DNA from: Lachnospiraceae bacterium NK4A144
Lineage (GTDB): Bacteria > Bacillota > Clostridia > Lachnospirales > Lachnospiraceae
Length of the DNA stretch: 61,228 nucleotides
Direction of reading: 5' to 3'
NCBI GenBank assembly: GCA_000424365.1
Contig: KE384177.1
Span: 32,066 to 93,293, forward strand
Below the pieces are notes generated by a model. It ran no database searches, was not told the DNA's origin, and was given only the letters and a program-made list of their open reading frames with translations. A program made the translations under genes and the position numbers. Shown here piece after piece: positions 17,391 through 26,463 of this stretch (positions are counted from its first letter, which is position 1; each line of letters starts with the position of its first letter).

Positions 17391-18668
17391 ATGAAAAAGA
17401 AGACTTGCAGCATTCTTTTGGGAATCATGCTCGCAGCAACAAGCCTTTTAAGTGCATGCGGAAGTGCAACCGGTAGTTCAGCTGCTGCTGCCACAACTTC
17501 CGCATCTGCCGCTTCAGATGCAGCATCATCTGAGGGAACAGCAGTAGCAGGCACAGGAATCGCTGCTGAGAATCTCAAAGTCGGCGTTATCTATGTTGGT
17601 GATGAGAATGAAGGCTATACAGAGTCCCACATGGCTGGTATCGATGCTATGCAGGCTGCTCTTGGTCTTACTGATGATCAGGTGATCGAGAAGACAAATA
17701 TCCCTGAGGATGAGACATGCTACGATGCAGCAGTTGATCTCGCAAGCCAGGGCTGCAATGCTATCTTCGCTACAAGTTTCGGTCATGAGGATTATCTCCT
17801 CCAGGCAGCAAATGAGTATCCTGACATTCAGTTCTTCCACGCTACAGGTTATCAGGCTGCTTCTTCAGGTCTTTCAAATTTCCACAACTATTTCACAAAA
17901 ATTTATGAAGCAAGATACGTATCCGGTGTCGTTGCCGGTCTCAAGCTCAATGAGATGATCGAGAGCGGTAAGATCACTGAGGATAAGGCAAAGATCGGTT
18001 ATGTAGGTGCTTTCCCTTATGCAGAGGTTATTTCCGGTTTCACATCTTTCTACCTCGGAGCAAAGAGTGTTTGTCCTTCCGCAACAATGGAAGTTCAGTA
18101 CACAAACAGCTGGGCTGATATGTCAGCAGAAAATGAGGTTGCTACATCCCTTATTTCTAACGGTGCGGTTCTGATTTCTCAGCACGCTGATACAACAGGT
18201 GCTCCTTCAGCTTGTGAGGCAGCAGGTGTTCCTTGTGTTGGATATAACGTAGATATGACTTCCGTAGCTCCTTCTGCTGCACTTACATCAGCAGCAAATA
18301 ACTGGGGCGCTTACTACACTATCGCAGGTCAGTCACTTGTTGATGGTACAGAGATCCCTGTTGACTATGCAGAGGGTTACGACAAGAACTGCGTAAATAT
18401 CACTCCTCTTAATGAGAAGGCTGTTGCAGAGGGTACTGCTGATAAGGTAGCAGAGGTTGAGGCTGCTCTTGCAGATGGTTCTCTTCATGTATTTGATACA
18501 ACAACATTTACTGTTGGCGGAAAAACTCTTGAGGATCTCATTGCAGAAGGCGGAGATTACGCAAAGTATGCAGATTATGTATCCGATGGATATTTCCATG
18601 AATCAGAGGTTGGTTCAGCACCTGCTTTTGATATCATCATCGACGGTATTACAGCTCAGGCTCAGTAA
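17391..18668 (+). CDS. BMP-family lipoprotein, purine/nucleoside ABC importer binding protein
   Basis: A 425-residue lipoprotein. MKKKT, a hydrophobic core and the lipobox LSAC (Cys at residue 23) are followed by a Ser/Ala-rich linker, then a basic-membrane-protein (BMP) domain (KVGVIYVGDENEGYTESHMAGIDAMQ, NAIFATSFGHEDYLLQAANEYPD, KIGYVGAFPYAEVISGFTSFYLG). BMP proteins deliver nucleosides or purines to ABC importers of the NupNOPQ/YufNOPQ type. AGGAGG precedes the ATG. It leads an operon with one ATPase and two permeases inside the purine-degradation block, so a purine substrate is inferred. Confidence 0.88.
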   Translation: MKKKTCSILLGIMLAATSLLSACGSATGSSAAAATTSASAASDAASSEGTAVAGTGIAAENLKVGVIYVGDENEGYTESHMAGIDAMQAALGLTDDQVIEKTNIPEDETCYDAAVDLASQGCNAIFATSFGHEDYLLQAANEYPDIQFFHATGYQAASSGLSNFHNYFTKIYEARYVSGVVAGLKLNEMIESGKITEDKAKIGYVGAFPYAEVISGFTSFYLGAKSVCPSATMEVQYTNSWADMSAENEVATSLISNGAVLISQHADTTGAPSACEAAGVPCVGYNVDMTSVAPSAALTSAANNWGAYYTIAGQSLVDGTEIPVDYAEGYDKNCVNITPLNEKAVAEGTADKVAEVEAALADGSLHVFDTTTFTVGGKTLEDLIAEGGDYAKYADYVSDGYFHESEVGSAPAFDIIIDGITAQAQ

Positions 18669-18776
18669 TAAGAATTGATACATTTGGGGATGAGGCTGTC
18701 TTACAGGTGGCCTCATCTTTTATTCTTTCTAAATAACTAATATGAAAATATTACCTGTCGGAAAGGTGAATGAATT

Positions 18777-20273
18777 TTGAATGAGATGAATGCGATTGAA
18801 CTTAAAAATATAACAAAAAGGTTCGGTAGTGTAGTCGCTAACGATCACGTCGATCTTACTCTGAAGGAAGGAGAAATCCTCGCCATACTTGGTGAGAACG
18901 GAAGTGGAAAGACGACACTCATGAACATGCTTTCCGGCATTTATTTTCCGGATGAGGGACAATTATTTGTGCATGGAAAGGAAACTGTCATCCGTTCCCC
19001 AAAGGATTCCTTTGAACTCGGAATAGGAATGATCCATCAGCACTTTAAGCTGATCCCTATATTTACTGCTGCGGAAAACGCGGTTCTAGGTCTTGATAAG
19101 GACAAAAAGGGCGGTATAGCGGAAGTAAATAAAAAGATTCAGGAACTGATCGATAAATATGGTTTTGACCTTGATATTAATCGAAAGATCTATGATATGT
19201 CAGTTTCCCAGAAACAGACAGTAGAGATCATCAAGGTGCTCTACCGCGGTGCGGATATCCTGATCCTTGATGAACCCACAGCGGTTCTCACACCTCAGGA
19301 AACAGAAAAACTCTTTGCTGTATTAAGAAATATGAAAGCGAATGGAAAATCCATTATCATCATTACCCATAAGCTTAATGAAGTTATGGAGATTTCTGAT
19401 CGTGTAGCGGTTTTAAGAAAAGGAAAGAGTATTGGAACTATCGAGACAAAAGAGGCTTCCGTTGATAAGCTCACAGAAATGATGGTAGGCGAAAAGGTTG
19501 CACTTAATATCGACAGAAGTGAACCGGTCGATCCAAAGAAATGTATCAGTGTTTCAGGTCTTTCAGTAAGGAATCGCGAAGGTGTACGTATCCTTAAAGA
19601 TATTTCCTTTGAAGCACGAAGCGGTGAGATCCTGGGTATAGCAGGTGTCTCCGGAAATGGTCAGGAGCAGCTTCTGGAAGCGATCGCCGGGCTGCAGAGA
19701 TATGAGTCCGGAGAGATAAAGTTCTATGATGAAAACGGAAATGAAACTAAGGATAAACTGATCTCGTTTGTTCCGGAAGATCGTCTTGGTATGGGACTTG
19801 TCGGAAACATGAATATCGTGGATAACATGATGCTCAGAAGCTATAGGGAGAGTAAGGGCCTTTTCTTAAATAAGACCGGTCCGGCAGAAGTAGCGAAGAA
19901 AATAGTAGATTCGTTAAAGATCGTCACACCGGATCTGAAAACAGCGGTGCGAAGACTTTCCGGAGGAAATGTACAGAAAGTACTGGTTGGACGTGAGATA
20001 GAGAGAAATCCCGAGCTTCTGATGGTTGCATATCCTGTTCGCGGTCTCGATATTAATTCTTCTTACGTGATCTATAATCTCTTAAATGAACAGAAAAATA
20101 AGGGTGTCGCAGTTATCTGTGTTATCGAAGATCTGGATGTTTTACTGGAACTCTGTGACAGGATCATGGTTTTAAGTGGTGGAAAGGTGACAGGAATAGA
20201 AGATGCACGTACTACCACAAAAGAAAAAATCGGTATGCTGATGATGGACAGCGGAAAGGGAGAAAATGAGTAA
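18777..20273 (+). CDS. Double-domain ABC ATPase of the BMP importer
   Basis: 498 residues with two ABC domains, as in YufO/NupO. Domain 1 has Walker A GENGSGKT (about 39-46), the Q-loop region IHQHFKLIP, an atypical signature SVSQKQTVEI and Walker B ILILDEPTAV. Domain 2 has a degenerate Walker A GVSGNGQEQ, signature RLSGGNVQK and a weak Walker B (ELLMVAYPVRGLDI), which is normal for this class. The TTG at 18777 is preferred because GGAAAGGTG lies 8 bases upstream; ATG codons at 18783 and 18786 are alternatives. It overlaps the next gene by 8 bases. Confidence 0.9.
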   Translation: MNEMNAIELKNITKRFGSVVANDHVDLTLKEGEILAILGENGSGKTTLMNMLSGIYFPDEGQLFVHGKETVIRSPKDSFELGIGMIHQHFKLIPIFTAAENAVLGLDKDKKGGIAEVNKKIQELIDKYGFDLDINRKIYDMSVSQKQTVEIIKVLYRGADILILDEPTAVLTPQETEKLFAVLRNMKANGKSIIIITHKLNEVMEISDRVAVLRKGKSIGTIETKEASVDKLTEMMVGEKVALNIDRSEPVDPKKCISVSGLSVRNREGVRILKDISFEARSGEILGIAGVSGNGQEQLLEAIAGLQRYESGEIKFYDENGNETKDKLISFVPEDRLGMGLVGNMNIVDNMMLRSYRESKGLFLNKTGPAEVAKKIVDSLKIVTPDLKTAVRRLSGGNVQKVLVGREIERNPELLMVAYPVRGLDINSSYVIYNLLNEQKNKGVAVICVIEDLDVLLELCDRIMVLSGGKVTGIEDARTTTKEKIGMLMMDSGKGENE

Positions 20274-21372
20274 CATGAATGAAACATCTGTTAAACAGCC
20301 GCTGTTTCGCATGATAAAAAGAGATGATGTAACTAAGAGCCAGGCAATGTGTGTGCGCCTCATTGCCGTTCTGCTCTCGCTTATCGTCTGCGCAGCTATC
20401 ATAACCGGTATCACAGGCGAATCCCCGGTGAATGTTTATCTTGGAATAATAAATGGTGCATTTGGAAATCCTAACCGCATCTGGGTTACTATCCGTGAGA
20501 CAGCAGTTCTTCTCCTTATTGCTGTGGGTCTCACACCGGCTTTTCGTATGAAATTCTGGAATATCGGAGCAGAGGGGCAGATCCTTATGGGTGGTCTGGT
20601 CTCTGCTGCATGGATGATCTATGGCGCAGAAAAAATGCCGAATGGTATCCTCCTTATTTTTATCATCATATCAAGTGCAGCTGCGGGTATGATATGGGGT
20701 GTTGTTCCTGCAGTATTCAAGGCTTATATGAATACAAATGAAACACTCTTTACATTGATGCTGAACTATGTTGCCATGCAGATAATCAATTATGCTATCG
20801 TATTTTGGGAGAAACCTGCAGGCTCAAACACAGTAGGCATCATTAATTCGGCGTCTAAAGCCGGATGGTTCCCTAAGCTTTTTGGCGGTACATATGGGCT
20901 TAATGTGCTGCTGGTCCTTATCGTTACAGTACTTGTTACGATCTACATGCGTCGTTCCAGACAGGGATTTGAGCTTTCTGTTGTAGGAGAGAGCAGCAGG
21001 ACTGCTGAGTATGTAAAGATCAATGTTAAGAGAGTTATTATCCGTACAATGATGATCTCCGGTGCTATATGTGGTCTTGCAGGCGCAGTCATTGTTAGCG
21101 GAAGCAGTCATACCATATCTATCAGTACGGCAGGCGGCAGAGGTTTTACAGCTATCGTCGTAGCATGGATGTCTCAGTTCAATCCTATCGCTATGTTTGT
21201 AGTATCTGCATTCTTTGTATTTATGCAGCAGGGAGCGATCCAGATCGCTACACAGTTTGGTCTTAATGAAAATGCATCTGACATCATAACAGGAATCATT
21301 CTTTTCTTTATGATAGGTGCAGAATATTTTGTACAGTATAAGTTCCGGTTTGGCAGAAAGAAGGAGGCGTGA
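20266..21372 (+). CDS. ABC importer permease 1 (YufP/NupP type)
   Basis: A 368-residue polytopic membrane protein of the branched-chain amino acid/BMP permease family. Signature stretches are FRMKFWNIGAEGQILMGGL (about 102-120) and VKINVKRVIIRTMMISGAICGLAGA near residue 250-275. Its start lies within the end of the ATPase gene, giving an 8-base overlap and coupled translation. With the next gene it should form the heterodimeric membrane channel of the importer. Confidence 0.9.
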   Translation: MSNMNETSVKQPLFRMIKRDDVTKSQAMCVRLIAVLLSLIVCAAIITGITGESPVNVYLGIINGAFGNPNRIWVTIRETAVLLLIAVGLTPAFRMKFWNIGAEGQILMGGLVSAAWMIYGAEKMPNGILLIFIIISSAAAGMIWGVVPAVFKAYMNTNETLFTLMLNYVAMQIINYAIVFWEKPAGSNTVGIINSASKAGWFPKLFGGTYGLNVLLVLIVTVLVTIYMRRSRQGFELSVVGESSRTAEYVKINVKRVIIRTMMISGAICGLAGAVIVSGSSHTISISTAGGRGFTAIVVAWMSQFNPIAMFVVSAFFVFMQQGAIQIATQFGLNENASDIITGIILFFMIGAEYFVQYKFRFGRKKEA

Positions 21373-21373
21373 G

Positions 21374-22354
21374 ATGTTAGCGATCATTATTTTCATACAG
21401 CAGGCAGTCGGACAGGCTGTAGCGATCCTTTTTGGTGCTTCCGGAGAAATCCTTATTGAGAGATCCGGTAACCTGAACCTTGGTATTCCGGGTGTCATGT
21501 ATATGGGTGGTATCTCAGGTCTTATGGGTGCTTTCTTCTATGAGAACAGTACAGAAAATCCGGTTCCGTTTGTGGGATTTCTGATTTCTGTTATGGCAGC
21601 GCTCATAGCAAGTGCGATAGGCGGTCTGATCTATAGTTTCCTGACTATTTCCCTTAGGGTAAATCAGAACGTAGTAGGTCTTTCGCTTACGACTTTTGGA
21701 GTGGGATTTGGTAACTTCTTCGGTGGTTCTATCTCAAAGCTTGCCGGTGGTGTAGGTCAGATCTCTGTAAAGTCCACTGCTTCTGCTTATACTGCGAATA
21801 TTCCGGGACTTAGCAAGGTGCCTGTTATAGGAGAGATATTCTTTCATTACGGTGTAATGACGTATGTATCCGTGATAGCAGCGCTGATACTGTCATGGTT
21901 CATGTTCCATACCAGAATAGGTCTGAATCTCCGTGCAGTTGGCGAATCTCCGGCAACAGCAGACGCAGCAGGTATTTCCGTAATGAAATATAAGTATGTT
22001 GCAACGGTTGTTGGATCGATGATCTCAGGCCTCGGCGGACTCTATTTTGTTATGGAGTATCTCGGTGGAACCTGGACAAACAACGGATTTGGAGACCGTG
22101 GCTGGCTCGCGGTAGCGTTGGTTATCCTGGCACTTTGGAAGCCGGTAAATGCGATTTGGGGATCATTCCTCTTTGGAGCGCTTTACATCCTCTATATCTA
22201 TGTTCCAGGTCTATCAAGAGGACAGCAGGAACTTTGCAAAATGCTTCCGTATGTAGTTACCATAATCGTTCTGATAATCACAAGTTTTAGAAACAAACTC
22301 GAAAATCAGCCGCCTGCAGGTCTGGGACAGGCATACTTTAGAGAAAACAGATAA
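21374..22354 (+). CDS. ABC importer permease 2 (YufQ/NupQ type)
   Basis: 326 residues from the ATG at 21374, which has AAGGAGG 8 bases upstream; a longer reading from 21317 would overlap permease 1 without a ribosome site. Typical features are GASGEILIERSGNLNLGIPG at the N terminus, LRAVGESPATADAAGI and GDRGWLAVALVILALWKP. It pairs with permease 1 and ends just before a terminator, closing the four-gene importer operon. Confidence 0.9.
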   Translation: MLAIIIFIQQAVGQAVAILFGASGEILIERSGNLNLGIPGVMYMGGISGLMGAFFYENSTENPVPFVGFLISVMAALIASAIGGLIYSFLTISLRVNQNVVGLSLTTFGVGFGNFFGGSISKLAGGVGQISVKSTASAYTANIPGLSKVPVIGEIFFHYGVMTYVSVIAALILSWFMFHTRIGLNLRAVGESPATADAAGISVMKYKYVATVVGSMISGLGGLYFVMEYLGGTWTNNGFGDRGWLAVALVILALWKPVNAIWGSFLFGALYILYIYVPGLSRGQQELCKMLPYVVTIIVLIITSFRNKLENQPPAGLGQAYFRENR

Positions 22355-22360
22355 GAAGAT

Positions 22361-22403
22361 AAAAAGGGCAACGAAGTCATAAAAAGCTTCGCTGCCTTTT
22401 TTT
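22361..22403 (+). terminator. Intrinsic terminator of the importer operon
   Basis: AAAGGGCAACGAAG pairs imperfectly with CTTCGCTGCCTTT (one G-U pair, one mismatch), followed by a run of seven T. Confidence 0.85.
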
Positions 22404-22416
22404 GTTACCTTGGAAT

Positions 22417-22488
22417 TTGACCAAACAGTCAATTTTTTTAATGAACTTCATTGTAAAAGATTGACAGTGAACTGTCAGATGATAAGAT
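22417..22488 (+). promoter_or_regulatory. ygeX operon promoter with two palindromes
   Basis: TTGACA (22461-22466), a 16-base spacer and TAAGAT (22483-22488) form the promoter. TTGACCAAACAGTCAA (22417-22432) repeats the TTGAY-N6-RTCAA operator pattern upstream. A second, different palindrome, TGACAGTGAACTGTCA (22462-22477), overlaps the -35 box and may bind another regulator. Confidence 0.7.
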
Positions 22489-22614
22489 AGAAATATGTTG
22501 AAAATAACCACAAAACGACTTAAAAGTAGTGAATTGTCGAGAAAATAAAACAATAACGGTATCGTACAAAAATTTGTTAAATATAAAATAAGTCTGGATC
22601 GAGGAGGTATTGTT

Positions 22615-23823
22615 ATGGAACTAATCAAATGGTCAGATAATCATATGCCAAGGAGCGATGACAGGTGGTTAAATGTCATGTCAAAGGAAAATGTAGAAGC
22701 GGCAAGTGACTTTCATAAGTGCTTTCCACAGTATTCTGTCACACCGCTTGCAAACTTAAAGGAACTTGCAGATGAGATCGGCATTGGCGGACTGTATGTA
22801 AAGGATGAGAGTTATCGCTTTGGACTCAACGCATTTAAGGTACTCGGCGGCTCCTTTGCAATGGCTAAGTATATTGCAGGTGAAATGAAACGTGACGTTT
22901 CGGAGATGACCTATGAATACTTAACAAGCCTGGAATTTGAAAAGGATTTTGGCTATGCGACATTTTTTACCGCGACTGACGGTAACCATGGCAGGGGTGT
23001 TGCCTGGGCAGCAAATAAGCTGCATCAAAAAGCAGTGGTTCATATGCCAAAGGGGAGTACAAAGACCAGATTTGACAATATCGCGAAAGAAAATGCAAAG
23101 GTTACGATCGAAGAGCTGAACTATGATGACTGCGTAAGACTTGCAGCATCGGAAGCCCGTGAGACAGAACATGGAGTGATCATACAGGACACAGCCTGGG
23201 AAGGTTATGAGGAGATACCGTCCTGGATCATGCAGGGCTATGGAACCATGTCTAGGGAAGCGTCAGAGCAGCTAAAGGAAAACGGAGTTGATCGTCCGAC
23301 ACATATTTTTGTACAGGCAGGTGTAGGTAGTCTGGCGGCTTCTGTCGTTGGATACTTTTCAAATCTTTATCCTGATGATCCACCGAAGTTTATCATCTGT
23401 GAAGCAGATGCGGCAGCATGTCTGTATAAGGGAGCTGTACTCGGAACCGGAGAAGAACAGATAGTCACCGGTGATCTGCAGACTATAATGGCAGGTCTTG
23501 CCTGCGGAGAACCTAATACTATCGGATGGGATATTTTGAGAAATCATGCTGATTGTTTCCTGTCCTGTCCTGATTGGGTATCGGCAAGAGGAATGAGGAT
23601 ACTTTCGTCGCCCGTAAAGGGAGATCCAAGAGTGATATCAGGTGAATCCGGAGCAGTGGATACAGGCGCGGTATATACGATAATGACAGATGAGAATTAC
23701 AAAGAACTTAGAGAAAAACTGGGATTAAATGCTGATAGCAGGGTTCTTTGCTTCTCTACGGAAGGTGATACGGATCCGGAACGCTATCGTGAGATAGTAT
23801 GGGACGGAGCTTGGGCGCGATAA
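22615..23823 (+). CDS. ygeX: 2,3-diaminopropionate ammonia-lyase
   Basis: PLP enzyme splitting 2,3-diaminopropionate to pyruvate and two ammonia; a core member of the anaerobic purine/urate degradation cluster. 402 residues, against about 398 for E. coli YgeX. The opening WSDNHMPRSDDRWLNVMSK and the PLP lysine in RFGLNAFKVLGGSFAM (Lys75) are visible, with FFTATDGNHGRGVAWAA as the substrate/phosphate loop. GAGGAGGT precedes the ATG. It starts the six-gene transcript ygeX-ygeY-ygeW-arcC-hyuA-kinase. Confidence 0.93.
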   Translation: MELIKWSDNHMPRSDDRWLNVMSKENVEAASDFHKCFPQYSVTPLANLKELADEIGIGGLYVKDESYRFGLNAFKVLGGSFAMAKYIAGEMKRDVSEMTYEYLTSLEFEKDFGYATFFTATDGNHGRGVAWAANKLHQKAVVHMPKGSTKTRFDNIAKENAKVTIEELNYDDCVRLAASEARETEHGVIIQDTAWEGYEEIPSWIMQGYGTMSREASEQLKENGVDRPTHIFVQAGVGSLAASVVGYFSNLYPDDPPKFIICEADAAACLYKGAVLGTGEEQIVTGDLQTIMAGLACGEPNTIGWDILRNHADCFLSCPDWVSARGMRILSSPVKGDPRVISGESGAVDTGAVYTIMTDENYKELREKLGLNADSRVLCFSTEGDTDPERYREIVWDGAWAR

Positions 23824-23835
23824 AGAACAAAAGTG

Positions 23836-23857
23836 TTTTTTGAACTTTACATCATTT
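23836..23857. repeat. Degenerate copy of the MITE-end repeat
   Basis: TTTTTTGAACTTTACATCATTT resembles the inverted terminal sequence (ACCCTTACATCA) of the 7159-7350 element. It sits in the 50-base gap between ygeX and ygeY, just before the ygeY ribosome site. The match is partial. Confidence 0.4.
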
Positions 23858-23873
23858 GTATGGAGGAGAAGAA

Positions 23874-25223
23874 ATGGGTCTTGATTACGAAGCTATAAAG
23901 GCAAAGGCAGAAGGATATAAAGCTGATATGGCAGCTTTCTTACGTGAACTCATTGCGATACCAAGTGAAAGCTGTGAGGAAGAAAAGGTCGTTAAACACA
24001 TCGAAGCAAAGATGAACGAACTTGGCTTTGATAAGGTTGAGATCGATGGACTCGGAAATGTCATTGGCTGGATCGGAGACGGAGAAAAGATAATTGCTCT
24101 TGATAGTCATATCGATACAGTCGGAATCGGAAATCGGGACAACTGGACAGATGATCCGTATACCGGATGGGAAGATGATGACGTGATCTATGGACGAGGC
24201 GGATCAGATCAGACAGGGGGACTTGTTTCATCTGTATATGCGGCAAAGATGATGAAAGATATGGATCTTGTACCAAAAGGTTATAAGGTCATGGTAGTCG
24301 GTTCGATCATGGAAGAAGACTGTGATGGACTTTGCTGGCAGTACATCGTAGAAAAAGATGGTATCCGCCCGGAATTTGTCATTTCTACAGAGCCGACTGA
24401 CGGAGGAATTTACAGAGGTCAGAGAGGTCGTATGGAGATCCGTGTGGACGTGAGAGGTGTCAGCTGTCACGGTTCAGCTCCGGAACGCGGTGATAATGCT
24501 ATCTATAAGATGGCGGATATCATACAGGAGGTTCGGGCTCTTAATAATAATGGCTGCGATGAATCAACAGAGATCCGTGGTCTGGTTAAAATGCTGGATC
24601 CAAAGTACAACCCTGATCATTATGAAGATGCGAGATTCCTTGGTCGCGGTACCTGCACCGTGTCTCAGGTATTTTATACATCTCCGAGCCGCTGTGCGGT
24701 TGCAGATTCCTGCAGTATCTCGATCGACCGCAGGATGACAGCAGGAGAGACCTGGGAATCATGCCTTGATGAGATCAGAAATCTGCCGGCTGTGAAGAAA
24801 TACGGTGATGATGTAAAGGTTTCTATGTATATGTATGACCGTCCGTCATGGAAGGGAACGGTATACGAGACAGAAGCTTACTTCCCGACATGGATAAATG
24901 GAGAGAATGAGCCTCACGTAAAGGCTCTGGTAGATGCGCATAAGGCACTTTTCGGGGAGCACAGGATGGGACCTGACAGTCAGAAAGCACTGCGTGATCG
25001 TCCGTTGACGGATAAGTGGACTTTCTCCACAAATGGTGTTGCGATACAGGGTCGTCATGGAATCCCTTGCGTAGGTTTTGGACCGGGCGCAGAAAATCAG
25101 GCCCACGCACCGAATGAGATCACATGGAAGCAGGATCTCGTAAGATGTGCAGCAGAATATGTAGCAGCGTTAAATCTGTATGATGACAGGGTCAAAAGTA
25201 AAAAGGATGAATTAGGAAAATAA
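23874..25223 (+). CDS. ygeY: YgeY-type M20 family metallohydrolase
   Basis: 449 residues from the ATG preceded by TGGAGGAG. M20 zinc-peptidase features are visible: [13 protein letters not shown] (about 77-89), [26 protein letters not shown] with the catalytic/metal acids, and a C-terminal [15 protein letters not shown]. It matches YgeY of the selenium/purine cluster and presumably hydrolyses an acyl or carbamoyl derivative upstream of diaminopropionate. The last 13 codons coincide with an end of the dispersed repeat (25181-25198), so the C terminus ([13 protein letters not shown]) may have been reshaped by it. Confidence 0.92.
   Translation: MGLDYEAIKAKAEGYKADMAAFLRELIAIPSESCEEEKVVKHIEAKMNELGFDKVEIDGLGNVIGWIGDGEKIIALDSHIDTVGIGNRDNWTDDPYTGWEDDDVIYGRGGSDQTGGLVSSVYAAKMMKDMDLVPKGYKVMVVGSIMEEDCDGLCWQYIVEKDGIRPEFVISTEPTDGGIYRGQRGRMEIRVDVRGVSCHGSAPERGDNAIYKMADIIQEVRALNNNGCDESTEIRGLVKMLDPKYNPDHYEDARFLGRGTCTVSQVFYTSPSRCAVADSCSISIDRRMTAGETWESCLDEIRNLPAVKKYGDDVKVSMYMYDRPSWKGTVYETEAYFPTWINGENEPHVKALVDAHKALFGEHRMGPDSQKALRDRPLTDKWTFSTNGVAIQGRHGIPCVGFGPGAENQAHAPNEITWKQDLVRCAAEYVAALNLYDDRVKSKKDELGK
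25181..25198. repeat. Half copy of the MITE-end repeat within ygeY
   Basis: TGATGACAGGGTCAAAAG matches the right terminal repeat of the 7159-7350 element at 17 of 18 bases. No partner end is nearby. It encodes the last residues of YgeY before the stop codon. Confidence 0.5.
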
Positions 25224-25236
25224 GGAGAGTGATACC

Positions 25237-26436
25237 ATGAGTGCAAATATTCAGGAATATATCGACAGACTTAATAAACTTGATTTCAAAAAAATGTACA
25301 ACGGAAGTTTCTTTAAGACCTGGGAAAAGACAGATGATGAGCTGCATGCGGTATTTACGGTGGCAGACGCTCTTAGGAACTTAAGAGAAAACAATATCTC
25401 CACACGTATCTTTGACTCAGGACTCGGCATCAGTATCTTCCGTGATAATTCCACCAGAACAAGATTTTCCTTTGCTTCAGCCTGCAACATGCTGGGACTC
25501 GCAGTACAGGATATGGATGAAAAAAAGAGTCAGATCGCGCATGGAGAAACAGTAAGAGAAACTGCAAATATGATCTCCTTTATGGCAGATGTAATTGGTA
25601 TCCGTGACGATATGTATATAGGAAAAGGCCTGAAATATATGCATGACGTTGATGATGCAGTGACAGAAGGCTATAAGGACGGAATACTGGAGCAGAGACC
25701 GACACTGGTGGATCTGCAGGATGATGTGGATCATCCGACTCAGCTCATGGCAGATACACTTCACTGTATCCATGAATTTGGCGGTGTAGAAAATCTCAAG
25801 GGTAAGAAGATCGCCATGTCGTGGGCATATTCACCGAGCTATGGAAAACCGCTGTCAGTTCCTCAGGGCGCAATAGGTCTTTTCACAAGACTTGGCTGCG
25901 AGGTTGTGCTGGCACATCCGGAAGGCTATGAAGTTATGCCTGAGGTAGAGGAAATCGCAAAGAAGCAGGCAGAAGCATCCGGAGGCAGCTTCCGGAAGAC
26001 AAATAACATGGCAGAAGCATTTAAGGATGCTGATATTGTTTATCCCAAGAGCTGGGCTCCTTTTGCAGCAATGGAGAAGAGAACCGATCTGTATGGAAAG
26101 GGCGACTTTGACGGAATCGATGCACTGGAAAAAGAACTGCTCGCTCAGAATGCTGAACATAAAGACTGGTGCTGCACCGAAGAACTCATGAAGACTACAA
26201 AAGACGGAAAAGCTCTTTACCTTCATTGTCTGCCGGCAGATATTAATGATGTATCCTGTGAACAGGGTGAGGTTGAAGCATCCGTATTTGACAGATACAG
26301 AGATTCACTTTATAAAGAGGCATCTTATAAGCCTTATATAATCGCAGCAATGATCTTCCTTGCAAAATGTAAGGATCCGCAGAATGTACTGAAGGCTCTT
26401 GCGGAGAATGGAAAAGAGAGACATTTTATGAAGTGA
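25237..26436 (+). CDS. ygeW: YgeW-type knotted carbamoyltransferase
   Basis: 399 residues (E. coli YgeW about 396), in the aspartate/ornithine carbamoyltransferase superfamily. The carbamoyl-phosphate loop is SIFRDNSTRTRFSF (about 66-79). DDVDHPTQLMADTLHC carries the HPTQ motif (166-169), and YLHCLPADINDVSCEQGEVE is the C-terminal substrate loop. In the purine pathway it is placed in phosphorolysis of a carbamoylated diaminopropionate-type intermediate, giving carbamoyl phosphate for the next enzyme. AAGGAGAG precedes the ATG, 13 bases after ygeY. Confidence 0.93.
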   Translation: MSANIQEYIDRLNKLDFKKMYNGSFFKTWEKTDDELHAVFTVADALRNLRENNISTRIFDSGLGISIFRDNSTRTRFSFASACNMLGLAVQDMDEKKSQIAHGETVRETANMISFMADVIGIRDDMYIGKGLKYMHDVDDAVTEGYKDGILEQRPTLVDLQDDVDHPTQLMADTLHCIHEFGGVENLKGKKIAMSWAYSPSYGKPLSVPQGAIGLFTRLGCEVVLAHPEGYEVMPEVEEIAKKQAEASGGSFRKTNNMAEAFKDADIVYPKSWAPFAAMEKRTDLYGKGDFDGIDALEKELLAQNAEHKDWCCTEELMKTTKDGKALYLHCLPADINDVSCEQGEVEASVFDRYRDSLYKEASYKPYIIAAMIFLAKCKDPQNVLKALAENGKERHFMK

Positions 26437-26463
26437 AAAAATCTGTGTTAAGGTGGTGATGCA

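Noticed and set aside
20824-21498. 224-codon minus-strand frame opposite the permease genes
   Set aside because: Shadow of two well-supported, overlapping permease genes.
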